A stretch of 64,000 bases of DNA from DAOUMU01 sp034409055 (lineage in GTDB: Bacteria; Chloroflexota; Anaerolineae; 4572-78; J111): the NCBI GenBank assembly GCA_034409055.1, contig DAOUMU010000411.1, positions 1-64,000 on the forward strand. The letters run 5' to 3'. Position numbers and translations under genes: made by a program. Under the pieces are notes generated by a model. It did no database searches, was not told the DNA's origin, and was given only the letters and a program-made list of their open reading frames with translations. Below are positions 35,341 through 45,144 of the stretch, piece after piece (the stretch's first letter is position 1; every line of letters begins with the position of its first letter).

Positions 35341-36333
35341 ATGGAGTATGTGTTGAAAGTGTTTACCCCAAAACTCACCCAGAAATATAAGAAAATTGCG
35401 CGTACCTTTGTTAGTTTAGGGGTGCTTATTTTTGTCTTGGGGTATATCTACAATCACCGGGATGAATTAACGATTCTATTTACAATCCGCTGGTGGTACA
35501 TTGTGGTGCTGATAGTGATAGTCGTTTTGCACAGTATAATAAGTGCTGCTCGGTTTGCCAGTCTGTATAGGGCTCTGGGGGCGGAAATGGGTCTTTGGGA
35601 GAGTTTTGGATTATCGAACGTGGCCGGTACACTGAACGCCATTCTGCCCGCTCAAGCCGGTGGTGTAGCCAGAGCCATCTACTTGAAGCGTCAATATGCT
35701 ATTCCTTATTCTCAACTCCCTGCAATATTGTTGGGTAGTTTTTTGGTTTCCTTATTCGTCGGTGCTGTTATTGTGGCCTTTTCTAGCGCAATTGTTGTGT
35801 TTATAGGGGGGGAGGTCCCTCTGGTTCTATGGCTGGGCACTGCCTTTGCTGGTGTGTCAGTAGCATTGTTCTGGGTAACCATCCCGGAATGGAAAATCTC
35901 ACGACTGGGCCGTATTGGCAACGTGTTACACCTGTTTGCGGATGGTTGGAAAAGTATACGGAGTAATAAGCGTTGTCTGATTGAAATAGGTATATATAGG
36001 CTATTCATGTTTGTTCTCGAAGGGTTGGGCATTACAGTCGCTTATCAAAGTTTTGGGGTGGATGTCCATCCTTTAGTCGGCGTTAGCATTGTCGTTTTTA
36101 CCTCATTTTTGGACATAGTTTTTATCACCCCTGGTAACGTGGGCGTTAAAGAGGCCTTAGTTGGTTATCTCTCCCAACTATCTGGGTTGACATTTGTGCA
36201 GGGTGTCGTAGCGTTTGCGTTGTTACGGACTGTCATGTTGATTACCAGATTTTTGATAACACCTATTGCCTGGTATTTGTTATTTTTTCGAAAAAATATC
36301 CAGATGTCAGTTAGGAAGACCACAATCTGTTAA
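35341..36333 (+). CDS. Lysylphosphatidylglycerol synthase-like TM protein (AglD/UPF0104)
   Basis: 330 aa from ATG 35341; TTG 35326 would add five residues, and no ribosome site decides. Seven to eight TM helices. SAARFASLYRALG, SNVAGTLNAILPAQAGG and ITPGNVGVKEALVGY match the PF03706 family (LPG synthase TM region, AglD-type). In glycan loci such proteins are proposed flippases or helpers of lipid-linked sugars. It follows the acetamidino set, after a 30-50 nt gap, and precedes another GT39 gene. Confidence 0.8.
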   Translation: MEYVLKVFTPKLTQKYKKIARTFVSLGVLIFVLGYIYNHRDELTILFTIRWWYIVVLIVIVVLHSIISAARFASLYRALGAEMGLWESFGLSNVAGTLNAILPAQAGGVARAIYLKRQYAIPYSQLPAILLGSFLVSLFVGAVIVAFSSAIVVFIGGEVPLVLWLGTAFAGVSVALFWVTIPEWKISRLGRIGNVLHLFADGWKSIRSNKRCLIEIGIYRLFMFVLEGLGITVAYQSFGVDVHPLVGVSIVVFTSFLDIVFITPGNVGVKEALVGYLSQLSGLTFVQGVVAFALLRTVMLITRFLITPIAWYLLFFRKNIQMSVRKTTIC

Positions 36334-36392
36334 GAAATTGTGCCTGGACCTCAAACAAAATTTATCTCCAAATATCAATCAGGGTAAAACGT

Positions 36393-38285
36393 ATGAGAAA
36401 GCATAGTGAATTTTATACAATCAGAGAGACTGTCGAGAGGATCAGAATCAACTTATCATCGTTAGATAAATTTCCTTTGTGGATTTTGCCATTACTGTTC
36501 AGTATCCTGTTCTTTCACACAAGAGCCGTTAGTATCACACCCGATTCAGCCTGGTATATAACCCTGAGTTTAAATCTATATCAAGGATTAGGCTTTCTTG
36601 GTGCCGATTGGTCGCCTGTTGTCGCCAGACCCGTTTTTCCGGGTCTCATCGCCATATTTTTCTGGCTGTTTGGCGTGTCGGTCAAGAGCGCCTTGTGGGT
36701 CGTTCGCTTTTTTTTCGTCTTGAATGTTTGTTTGGTTTATGCTATGGGAACCCGATTTTTTAACCGGATGACAGGGCTGATCGCTGCTTTACTGGTTTTA
36801 ACGTCATATACAATTCATTTCTGGGCGTCTTACATTCTATTGGATACGATTGTCCTCTTTTTTCTCCTCCTGGTCAGTTTATTGTTGTTTATGGCTTTCG
36901 AGAACAAGAAGGATCTTTATTTTGGTCTGGCCGGGTTTGTGCTAGGTATTACTTTCTTGACCAAAGAAGTAGCCATTCTTCTTTGGCCTTTACCGGTATT
37001 ATTGTGGGTTTTCGTACCTGCCTACCGGGTAAGGAGAGCTTGGCGCGGAATATTAATCTTTTGGGCAGTAACGTTAGTTTTAATAATTCCTTGGTTTGTA
37101 TATGTTCATTTTACTGGCAATGATGCTATTAGTAGTAATCGCACATTTGTCGGAACCTACGAAACCATTGTCAAGGGAGTGCCGTCGCTGGCGGAAGGAA
37201 ACGACTCGGAACCATCGTCGGCTTTGAGTCTATGGTTAAGCATTCTTTGGTCGTGGCTGCAGAACTATTATCGATTATTCCTTGCTCCTAATTTTGTGCT
37301 TGCACCGTTGTTTTTAGTGGCATGGGCCTACGTCTGTCTCAAAGCTATTGGAGGAGGTCGTCCTGAAAGATTACTATTGAGTGGGGTCATCCTATTTTTA
37401 CCAATCATCCTTTTTCAAGGATGGTGGGGATCAGCAGGATCGAGACAAAGTCTTTATTTTTATGGGCTATCGTACCTGGCTCTGGCCCGGATGATATGGG
37501 TTGTTGAGGGCAATCCTACCCGACACAAAGCGCAGTTGGTTTTTGGATTCAGCATGGCTGTTGTATGTATTGCTATCCAAATTTGGGTAGGGAGAACAGG
37601 ATTGGTTCGTATTTTGCCGGACATAAGTTTTGGTAGAAATGATTGGGCAGAGGTCGGTTGGCACGAAGAGCCGGTTCAGGCAGCCGGTGAATGGCTGAGG
37701 GAAAATACGGCGCCTGGTGAGGCAATCTTGATGGATTGGCATTTGGCCAACTCGATCTATTTTTACTCAGACGCGCGACAGCCGATTTACCAAATATCGT
37801 ATGTCTCTTCTCGGGATATAGACTCTTTTGATCAAAGCTCTTTAGCTCCGGTTCTGTTTGTTTGGCCATACTACGGTCGAACGTACCCGTCTAATCCATT
37901 GATGGCTCTCTCAGAACCACAATTTCTGGCTCAAGTTCAAGAATTGGATATAAAATACGTCATTGTCACTTCGCTCCGAAATTTTTTGACCTTATACTTG
38001 CGGGCCAATCCCGGCTTTGAAGAAGTTGGGCAGTTTGGCCAGGGACAGATAAAAATATTTAAGGTTCGAGACCCGGTAGCCCCAATTGAGTTTCCAATTC
38101 ATATCGAGCCAAGAACAATTAAATATCTGCAGGAAGTTGTCAAGGCGGATCCGGCATTATATGAAAGATTGGTTGAGGATTATCTTGTAAAGAAATTGGG
38201 AGCAGACAGAAAGTCAGTGGAGAAAATGGTCATAGAGGATGTTTATGGTATAGGCCATCCCATTGAAGTTAACCGGATTTATTAG
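36393..38285 (+). CDS. GT39-like multi-pass membrane glycosyltransferase
   Basis: 630 aa from ATG 36393. After TM1 (~30-50) comes ITPDSAWYITLSLNLYQGLG, the GT39 first-loop acidic motif with Asp, and later SYILLDTIVLFF and FLTKEVAILLWP. About ten TM helices reach ~410. The soluble tail (~410-630) includes AGEWLRENTAPGEAILMDW and PIYQISYVSS, resembling the extracytoplasmic tail of other GT39 proteins, then a helical end. No beta-sandwich modules. Predicted to transfer a sugar from a lipid-phosphate donor on the outer face of the membrane. Confidence 0.75.
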   Translation: MRKHSEFYTIRETVERIRINLSSLDKFPLWILPLLFSILFFHTRAVSITPDSAWYITLSLNLYQGLGFLGADWSPVVARPVFPGLIAIFFWLFGVSVKSALWVVRFFFVLNVCLVYAMGTRFFNRMTGLIAALLVLTSYTIHFWASYILLDTIVLFFLLLVSLLLFMAFENKKDLYFGLAGFVLGITFLTKEVAILLWPLPVLLWVFVPAYRVRRAWRGILIFWAVTLVLIIPWFVYVHFTGNDAISSNRTFVGTYETIVKGVPSLAEGNDSEPSSALSLWLSILWSWLQNYYRLFLAPNFVLAPLFLVAWAYVCLKAIGGGRPERLLLSGVILFLPIILFQGWWGSAGSRQSLYFYGLSYLALARMIWVVEGNPTRHKAQLVFGFSMAVVCIAIQIWVGRTGLVRILPDISFGRNDWAEVGWHEEPVQAAGEWLRENTAPGEAILMDWHLANSIYFYSDARQPIYQISYVSSRDIDSFDQSSLAPVLFVWPYYGRTYPSNPLMALSEPQFLAQVQELDIKYVIVTSLRNFLTLYLRANPGFEEVGQFGQGQIKIFKVRDPVAPIEFPIHIEPRTIKYLQEVVKADPALYERLVEDYLVKKLGADRKSVEKMVIEDVYGIGHPIEVNRIY

Positions 38286-38364
38286 AGTTGTTTAGCAGAG
38301 TTGAAGTTGCTTTATTATCTGCTAATTTGCTGGCGAAATTGTGCTCAAAACTTTCGAAGTTTGA

Positions 38365-41300
38365 ATGGTATTTCTTAAGTTTACCCGGCGTACCTTTTAT
38401 TGGTCAGGATATTTTAAACAATTATGGTTCTATCGAGACTTACTGGCTATAGTTACCATTTATGTGATTCTGGCTGTAGTCTATAGTGTTGTTGTACCCT
38501 TAGGTGCTGGTCCAGATGAAGTAGATCATCTGCGCTTCATCAATTTTCTCGTCGAAAATCATCACTTGCCGACGAACAGTTATGAGCAGACCAGAGCTGG
38601 GGTTATGTCAATTTTTTCTCCTTTGTATCATGTTTTGGTGGCTACCATCACCACCTGGGCTGATACAGCCCCTCCCCCCGCCTTAAAAGTTTTGAGGTAT
38701 GGTCCTCGCGAACAATTGGTAACGGATTACATTTATGCCAGAAAATTTCTTCAAACGGCTGATATGGAAATGCCCTACAAGGGCACAATGCTATTATGGC
38801 ATTTGAGTCGCTTCGTGTCAGTTGCTCTGAGTTTGGGGATTGTGATTGTTACCTACTTCATTGCTTTGGAGCTATTTCCACACAAGAAATATCTGGCTGC
38901 AACAGCAGCAGCCACCATTGCTTTTTTACCTCGTTTCATTTTTATCAGTGCAGTGGTTAATAATGATGTTTTGGTTGGTTTACTGGTCGCGCTATCTCTG
39001 TGGTTGCTGATAAAAATAGTTAAAGGTAGCGATACCCCCCAAATTTTTATTGGCTTGGGTATGTTAATTGGACTATCATTGTCTACGAAGTTCTCGGTCG
39101 TATTTATTCCTATCGTATTTGTGCTCGTTCTAGCTTGGGTGAGTAAATCTTATTCAAACAGGTGGCTTGGTTGGACCTGGCGGGTATTGGGGGTCGGCGT
39201 TGTTGCGACCATTTTCTTTGGTTGGTTTTTGGTTTATATTGCCTGGTACTTTAATGAGATTGAAACCTTGGGGCCGGTATTTGGGGTCATCAGCCCGCTT
39301 ATCCCGCAAGTTGCCACCAATTTTCACCCTATCCAGCTAATATATGCAGGCGTATTTGGGAACAGTTCAACTATAGGCAGTCTGTCAGAGGCACGAGAAC
39401 CGTTTACCCTATGGCTTATAACATTCTTTCAATCTTTTTGGGCTGAACCTCTACCCACAGGTCATCCATTATCGCCCCATATTTTTATCGTGGTTTTATT
39501 GTGGTTAGGGATAATAGGGACCGGTCTGTGGCGGGTGTGGCGACAGCAAAAACACCAACAGCAAGTTTGGATGGTTATTCTCTTACTCTATGTGCTGGCC
39601 CTTGTTCCTTTAATTTTGTTCCGCTACTATTTTAGCGGCAGTATCATTGAAACTGCCCAGGGACGACATGTGGCTCTACCGGCTGCCTCGGCTGTAGGTA
39701 TTTTATTAGCTTGGGGATGGGCGACTTTCGCCGGCCCGACTCGAAAAAAATGGATAGTTTTTCTTTTGCCCGTTTTTCTATTCGGTTGGAGTGTAGCTTA
39801 TCTTTTTTTTGTTAAAACATTTTATCCGCCTGTCCTACCGGTTTACACGAATCCCGAGGTTGTTAGTCGAGTGAAAAATCAGGTGGGAGAGACATTTGCC
39901 GACACGATGGAATTGGTTGGCTATAATCTGGATGTACAGTCAAACCGACTTGTATTGGAATTAATGTGGCGCAGTTTGCAATATGCCAATGATGATTATT
40001 TAATCGAGATTAGTTTAGCAGACGAGAGCGGCCAACTCCAAAGGCAGTGGGTTGGACACCAGGGGGGGGAGCTTTATCCCACTCGGGCCTGGGAACCGGG
40101 CGAAGTTATCTGCGATACCATCCACCTACCGCTGGCTGGATTTGTAGCAGGAAATTACCAGTTGCAGATGCGTCTATTGCGTGCTTATCGCTGGCCGACG
40201 GAAGCTATCAGTGACCCTTTTATCTTGACCAATGTCACCCTGGCAGAAACGCCTCTTCTATCTGATAATCGCTGGCTAACAGTGCCTACTGCTGATAAAG
40301 AGATTAATATTTCTTATAAGTTGTGGCAACCCTTATGGACGGATCTTTTTCGGTCGTCGTATGGCTATCGCTCTACTATTTCTCTTATCTGGCAAGCTGA
40401 ATGGCCGGATGATGCAAATTTAGATGTTTATCTGAGTTTAGTTGGTCCAGATGACCAAACCTGGTTACCAAAAGTAACGATGGGTCAGTTATCTAATTTC
40501 ATTGTCGAGGCGGGTTGGGCACCCGGCGCATACCGCTTGCGTGGTGAGGTATGGGAGAATGGATCAGTCATTGGGGTGGCTGAATCTGAACCGATTCTGT
40601 CGGTGGAAAACATCCAACGTCAGTTTGATATTCCGGCTATTGCATATCGATTAGATGCTAATTTTGCCGGTCAAGTAGTATTGCTGGGGTATGACCTCCC
40701 CTCTCGGCGGGTTAAAGCCGGAGAAAGTTTGCCGATTACCGTTTATTGGCAATCACTGCAAACTATGGGACACAGCTTGGTCATGTTTAATAATTTGCTT
40801 GATGCCAATCAGCGCGAATGGGGGGGCTACGACCGCCGGCCTCAAGATATCGGCGACACCATTTTATGGGTACCTGGTGAGGTAATAACCGATGGCTACG
40901 TTATTCCAGTAGCTCCTGAAGCGCCCGATGGGATTTACTATTTGCAAGTAGGTCTATATTTGCCTTTAGAGGAATCTGTATTAACGTTACCTTTGATGCA
41001 GGCTGGCCAAATGTCAGATGTCACCCACTTAACCCTGGGACCTATTAAAATTGGTGGACCACCACCTGGTGTGACGGTGAGCAACCCACAGCCACAGTAT
41101 TCTCGGGCTGATATTTTGGCAGATGTTATTCGCCTGGGGGGGTACGACTTGTCAGTGGATGCTTTTTCCCGGAAAATTCATTTGACTCTTTATTGGCAAT
41201 GTTTAACGACAATGGAAAAGAAGTACACAGTCTTTGCTCATCTTCGAGATCGTCAGGGCCAAATTATAGCTCAAAGCGATTCACCACCGGCAGCGGGGGC

Positions 41301-41481
41301 ATATCCTACTTCTTTGTGGGATCCCGGCGAGATTATTGTAGATAAGGTGACGCTTCTTTTTCCAGATGATGCTTCGCTAGAAGACTCCACCCTGATCGTT
41401 GGCATGTATGATTTTGCGACAGGTACCCGTTTAGCGGTGTCCAATGCCTCGGATGACAGTATTATCTTGAACCTCGACTAA
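38365..41481 (+). CDS. Multi-pass GT-C-type membrane glycosyltransferase (DUF2142-like) with A-B-C-D modules
   Basis: 1038 aa from ATG 38365. VPLGAGPDEVDHLRFINFL follows TM1 and SAVVNNDVLVGLL is the second conserved site; the membrane core spans ~20-485. Extracellular modules: A ~490-640 (MELVGYNLD, LYPTRAWEPGEVI), B ~650-755 (YKLWQPLW, LVGPDDQTWLP), C ~763-905 (VVLLGYDLPSRRVKAGES, GGYDRRPQD, WVPGEVITDG) and D ~912-1038 (IRLGGYDLS, YPTSLWDPGEII, GMYDFATGTRL). Same size and order as 7303-10422; base use is AT-richer. The pair probably arose by duplication and then diverged. Confidence 0.78.
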   Translation: MVFLKFTRRTFYWSGYFKQLWFYRDLLAIVTIYVILAVVYSVVVPLGAGPDEVDHLRFINFLVENHHLPTNSYEQTRAGVMSIFSPLYHVLVATITTWADTAPPPALKVLRYGPREQLVTDYIYARKFLQTADMEMPYKGTMLLWHLSRFVSVALSLGIVIVTYFIALELFPHKKYLAATAAATIAFLPRFIFISAVVNNDVLVGLLVALSLWLLIKIVKGSDTPQIFIGLGMLIGLSLSTKFSVVFIPIVFVLVLAWVSKSYSNRWLGWTWRVLGVGVVATIFFGWFLVYIAWYFNEIETLGPVFGVISPLIPQVATNFHPIQLIYAGVFGNSSTIGSLSEAREPFTLWLITFFQSFWAEPLPTGHPLSPHIFIVVLLWLGIIGTGLWRVWRQQKHQQQVWMVILLLYVLALVPLILFRYYFSGSIIETAQGRHVALPAASAVGILLAWGWATFAGPTRKKWIVFLLPVFLFGWSVAYLFFVKTFYPPVLPVYTNPEVVSRVKNQVGETFADTMELVGYNLDVQSNRLVLELMWRSLQYANDDYLIEISLADESGQLQRQWVGHQGGELYPTRAWEPGEVICDTIHLPLAGFVAGNYQLQMRLLRAYRWPTEAISDPFILTNVTLAETPLLSDNRWLTVPTADKEINISYKLWQPLWTDLFRSSYGYRSTISLIWQAEWPDDANLDVYLSLVGPDDQTWLPKVTMGQLSNFIVEAGWAPGAYRLRGEVWENGSVIGVAESEPILSVENIQRQFDIPAIAYRLDANFAGQVVLLGYDLPSRRVKAGESLPITVYWQSLQTMGHSLVMFNNLLDANQREWGGYDRRPQDIGDTILWVPGEVITDGYVIPVAPEAPDGIYYLQVGLYLPLEESVLTLPLMQAGQMSDVTHLTLGPIKIGGPPPGVTVSNPQPQYSRADILADVIRLGGYDLSVDAFSRKIHLTLYWQCLTTMEKKYTVFAHLRDRQGQIIAQSDSPPAAGAYPTSLWDPGEIIVDKVTLLFPDDASLEDSTLIVGMYDFATGTRLAVSNASDDSIILNLD

Positions 41482-41513
41482 TTTACCCATAAAACAGGAT
41501 TCTGGTTAAGTCC

Positions 41514-43880
41514 ATGCCGGTAAAAAGTTCCGCCTCGCCCATTGAGGCCAGTTCTCAACCTGCCCAACAAATAATATTTGCAAAAGTGGTCACATATGGC
41601 CTGATTCTCGGTCTGCTGCTACTGGCTTTGGCTATCCGTCTCTATAAAATTACCTCAGTGCCGTTGAGTCTGGATGAAATCATAACCATTGCCCGCTACG
41701 CGCCCTTATCAGTGATTGATATTTTCAAGACTCATTATTCTAACAATCATCCCCTGGCCTCTTTGTTGGCTCACCTCTTCTCACCTCAGGCAGATCACTT
41801 GTTTATGATGCGCTGGCCCTTGGTCTTGATCGGGATGCTATCATTACCTTTTGTCTATCGTTTGAGTGCTGACTTGTTCGGTCGAAAAGTAGGTTTATTG
41901 GCTCTTCTTTTGGTGAGTGTCTCCCCTGTTCACATTGGTTACTCTGTCATCATTAGAGGCTATATTGGGCTCATTTCGCTAACGGTCATTTCCCTCTATT
42001 TTCTGTGGCGGGTTTTGCAAAAAAATCGCTGGCGTGATTGGCTGGGCTTTGTGGTCACTAACATTCTCATTATTTATTTCCACCTGTTTGGGGTGGTAGC
42101 GGCGGGTAGCCAAGTGGGGCTGGTTATCCTTTGGCTGTTTCAGTGGCTTAGCAATGACGAGCAGAGCTATTTGCCTGTAACAATGTGGCGAATAAAATCG
42201 TTGTGGCTCAAATTCGGCCTGGTTACTCTGTTGCTGATTATTGTTTATCCGCTGCTCATCTATTCTCAGACAAGTTCTATCCTTTTAACCGAAAGATGGC
42301 CGAGCGATTTTGAGGTTTGGGGTGATGGCGTTTTTTCCTGGTCACAAGATATGTGGCCATTTGCCATGTTTGTCAGATTAATGGGGCCTATTTCTGCCAA
42401 AGGAGTGGGGACTTATATCTATTTGTTTTTCTGTTTGGTTGGCCTGGTCTTGCTTTGGCAGCGACAAAAAATGTTCGTTCTGACAGTAGTAATATGGTTT
42501 TTGGCTCCTTTTATAGTCATCTTTGCTGCGGTCCAAATAGTTGGCCAGGCATTCTATGCTTACGTGCGCTTTTTACTGTACTTATTACCGGTTTATCTGA
42601 TTTTGGTGGCCGTTGGCTTCAATGCCTGCCTTAATTGGCTATCGACATTAGCCATCGGTAGAGATGGGCGATGGTCAGTCGTTGTCCGCGTCGTAAGTGG
42701 AATCGTCATTGTGGGTCTTTTGGCTCTGATAGCCATTTCTGTGAATTGGTATATACTTAGGAGCACGCATGCTGATTGGCCAGGCGTGGCCGGGGCTATA
42801 TCGCGAGGGTTACAACCTTCAGATATTGCTATTTGTGAAGAGCATCAGCGAGGCTTTGCGGAACCAGACCGAGCCAAACCTTATTGTACCTGGATGTTAG
42901 ACTTTTTTTTGCCGGAATTGGAGGGATACACGCCCCATTTTCAGAGCAGCACGGATTTTATCGCCAACTACGAGCATTTACAGGGGCAGCGAGCGGCGAT
43001 GTTACAACCCGGTGGGGTCTGGCTGGTGATCTGGCAGAAAATCATCTTTCACCCTGGCGAGTTGATTACCAATCAAAAGCCGCCTGTTGAGCCTCCGCCA
43101 CCGTTATCTGTCTTTAAACCTTATCAGGTAGATCATTTTGGGTCTGCCACTTTGCTCCATATAGATTCCGAAGACACCTTACTTGGAAATGTTTACAAAA
43201 CCTTGGAATTATTGTTACGAGTTGAGCAGTCGCCCGCCGATAAAGCCCGTTACTATCGCAGTTTGGCAGAGTTGGAGGCGGTTCAGGGACATACGCTTCA
43301 AGCGAGTGAGTTTTTCGAGAAAAGCAGAGGTATGGTTGAGCAAGCTGGTGGAGACCCTGTGTCCTTTTTGAAAGATACCAAACAAGTCATCGACCGAATC
43401 CCTGATGGTCGCTTACCGCCAGGGCATGCCACTCAGGTCAACTATCGTTTTGGTCAATCACTCTGCTTACGAGCTTATGAAATCTCGTCGGCAAACTTAA
43501 AAGCTGGTCATCCGTTGGTGCTCACTTTGTATTGGCAGGCACTTGCCTTTATAAACGAGGATTATACCTTCTTCCTGGACCTGAATAATGAAAGGAGGCA
43601 AATACAAGGCCGGCTGGAATTTCAACCCTTTGATCGAGTTTATCCAACGCCGTGGTGGTGGCCCGGTCAGCAGATTGTCGAGCAGCGGGAGTTTTTGATT
43701 CCGGCCGACTTGGCCGGACAAGATTATGAGGTGCGCCTCGGCGTCTACGATAATCAATCGTCAGCGAATGAAATTGTAAAACCTTTGTTTCTGATGTTAT
43801 CCGAGGCAGATGGCCTCCAACCAACTGGCTGGAAGTTTGAGCCGATTGCGCCTCCGGCTGCCGGTTGTTCTCAAAGGTAA
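41514..43880 (+). CDS. GT39-like membrane glycosyltransferase with TPR-like pair and one beta module
   Basis: 788 aa from ATG 41514. Membrane core ~25-410; the first loop has SVPLSLDEIITIARYAP (Asp-Glu) followed by HYSNNHPLAS, as in GT39 proteins. The extracytoplasmic part starts with CEEHQRGFAEPDRAKPYCTW (two Cys). A short helical pair (~555-610; ARYYRSLAELEAVQGH) resembles one or two TPR units, and a beta module closes the protein (~640-780; LTLYWQALAFINEDYTFFLDL, YPTPWWWPGQQIV, LGVYDNQ). The SGNH gene starts three bases after its stop. Confidence 0.72.
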   Translation: MPVKSSASPIEASSQPAQQIIFAKVVTYGLILGLLLLALAIRLYKITSVPLSLDEIITIARYAPLSVIDIFKTHYSNNHPLASLLAHLFSPQADHLFMMRWPLVLIGMLSLPFVYRLSADLFGRKVGLLALLLVSVSPVHIGYSVIIRGYIGLISLTVISLYFLWRVLQKNRWRDWLGFVVTNILIIYFHLFGVVAAGSQVGLVILWLFQWLSNDEQSYLPVTMWRIKSLWLKFGLVTLLLIIVYPLLIYSQTSSILLTERWPSDFEVWGDGVFSWSQDMWPFAMFVRLMGPISAKGVGTYIYLFFCLVGLVLLWQRQKMFVLTVVIWFLAPFIVIFAAVQIVGQAFYAYVRFLLYLLPVYLILVAVGFNACLNWLSTLAIGRDGRWSVVVRVVSGIVIVGLLALIAISVNWYILRSTHADWPGVAGAISRGLQPSDIAICEEHQRGFAEPDRAKPYCTWMLDFFLPELEGYTPHFQSSTDFIANYEHLQGQRAAMLQPGGVWLVIWQKIIFHPGELITNQKPPVEPPPPLSVFKPYQVDHFGSATLLHIDSEDTLLGNVYKTLELLLRVEQSPADKARYYRSLAELEAVQGHTLQASEFFEKSRGMVEQAGGDPVSFLKDTKQVIDRIPDGRLPPGHATQVNYRFGQSLCLRAYEISSANLKAGHPLVLTLYWQALAFINEDYTFFLDLNNERRQIQGRLEFQPFDRVYPTPWWWPGQQIVEQREFLIPADLAGQDYEVRLGVYDNQSSANEIVKPLFLMLSEADGLQPTGWKFEPIAPPAAGCSQR

Positions 43881-43883
43881 GGA

Positions 43884-45140
43884 ATGTTCAAGAAAATGCT
43901 GGGTAGAGTTGCACTTACTTTCGGAGGTCTTTTTTTTGGTTTTATCCTGGTTGAAATTATTTTCAGAATTATCCCCCCTGAGCAACTAAATCTGATGTAT
44001 GAACTTAATGCTCAGGGTCGTCGGGTTTTTATCACCGATGAACGAATGGGCTGGACCCATATTCCGAATGTTCGAACCCAGTGGGCTACGGCAGACCAGG
44101 TGGAATTGGAGGTGGAAACCAACTCGCTAGGTCTTAGAGATAATGAACATACCTATGAAAAACCTCCGGGTGTTTATCGTATCTTGATGTTGGGTGATTC
44201 GTTTGTAGAAAGTTTACAGATCCCCTTAGAGGATATTTTCCCCACGACGTTGGAAAGTTGCCTGAGTGGTCGCCTGGGACGACCGGTCGAGATCATCAAT
44301 GCCGGTCATTCAGTCTACGGGCTCGGCGAAGATTATTTGTTTTATCTCCATGAGGGGGTTAAGTACAAGCCAGACCTGGTTTTACTGGGCATCTTTATTC
44401 AGAATGATATCTCCTGGGACCTTGATCGCCACGATAGAAACATTCTGATTGTTATCGATGGATCGTATCGGTTTGATCTGAACGAGCAGGGGGAACTTCA
44501 GAAACGGTGGCTTAGTTGGGAGAATCCAGAGCACGAGGTTTCGCTCTTGGAACTGTTTTTTAGACGCTACTCAATGACCTATCGCGTCATTCGCTATCCC
44601 GACTCCAAAATTTGGAGAGAGTATCGCCAGTTTGTTAAATCTATCTTTACCGAAGAAGTACCCACGCTTCCTGACTGGGGTGATTTTATCTATGCGCGCG
44701 ATTTTGCCAATAACCCTAAAACGCCTGACTATTTAATAAACCGCTGGAATCTGTTTAAAGTACTTTTCGCTGAGTTAAAACAGAATGTGGAAAACAATGG
44801 CGCTCAATTAGCCGTGTTTCTTATTCCCTCAAAATATCAAGCGCATCAAAGATTCAGAGACCCGTTTATTTTGGAAATGGCCAATATCTTTGAAAACCTG
44901 GACACAGTAGCCTGGGATTTTGAGCACGAACCAAATCGAACTGTAGTGGCTTACTTGAATGAAATGAATGTGCCGATGCTTGATCTTTTACCGGCCTTTC
45001 AAGCTCATGATGCTGTTGGAGGATATTCGCTCTACAACAACAAAGATATTCATTTCAACCGAGAGGGTCACTATATGACTCGCGACCTGTTGTGTGACTG
45101 GCTCATAGAAAGTGAGCAAATTAACCTACCAGGCCCATAA
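43884..45140 (+). CDS. Membrane-anchored SGNH/GDSL hydrolase-like protein
   Basis: 418 aa from ATG 43884, with AAGGTAAGGA just upstream. One N-terminal TM helix (~8-30). SGNH blocks: RILMLGDSFVESLQ (Ser), NAGHSVYGLGED (Gly of block II), GIFIQNDISWD (Asn) and NKDIHFNREGHYM (Asp/His). All catalytic residues are present. As with the other four SGNH proteins here, it sits between two membrane glycan proteins and probably handles an O-acyl group on the glycan; the acyl group and direction of reaction are not known. Confidence 0.76.
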   Translation: MFKKMLGRVALTFGGLFFGFILVEIIFRIIPPEQLNLMYELNAQGRRVFITDERMGWTHIPNVRTQWATADQVELEVETNSLGLRDNEHTYEKPPGVYRILMLGDSFVESLQIPLEDIFPTTLESCLSGRLGRPVEIINAGHSVYGLGEDYLFYLHEGVKYKPDLVLLGIFIQNDISWDLDRHDRNILIVIDGSYRFDLNEQGELQKRWLSWENPEHEVSLLELFFRRYSMTYRVIRYPDSKIWREYRQFVKSIFTEEVPTLPDWGDFIYARDFANNPKTPDYLINRWNLFKVLFAELKQNVENNGAQLAVFLIPSKYQAHQRFRDPFILEMANIFENLDTVAWDFEHEPNRTVVAYLNEMNVPMLDLLPAFQAHDAVGGYSLYNNKDIHFNREGHYMTRDLLCDWLIESEQINLPGP

Positions 45141-45144
45141 TAAA

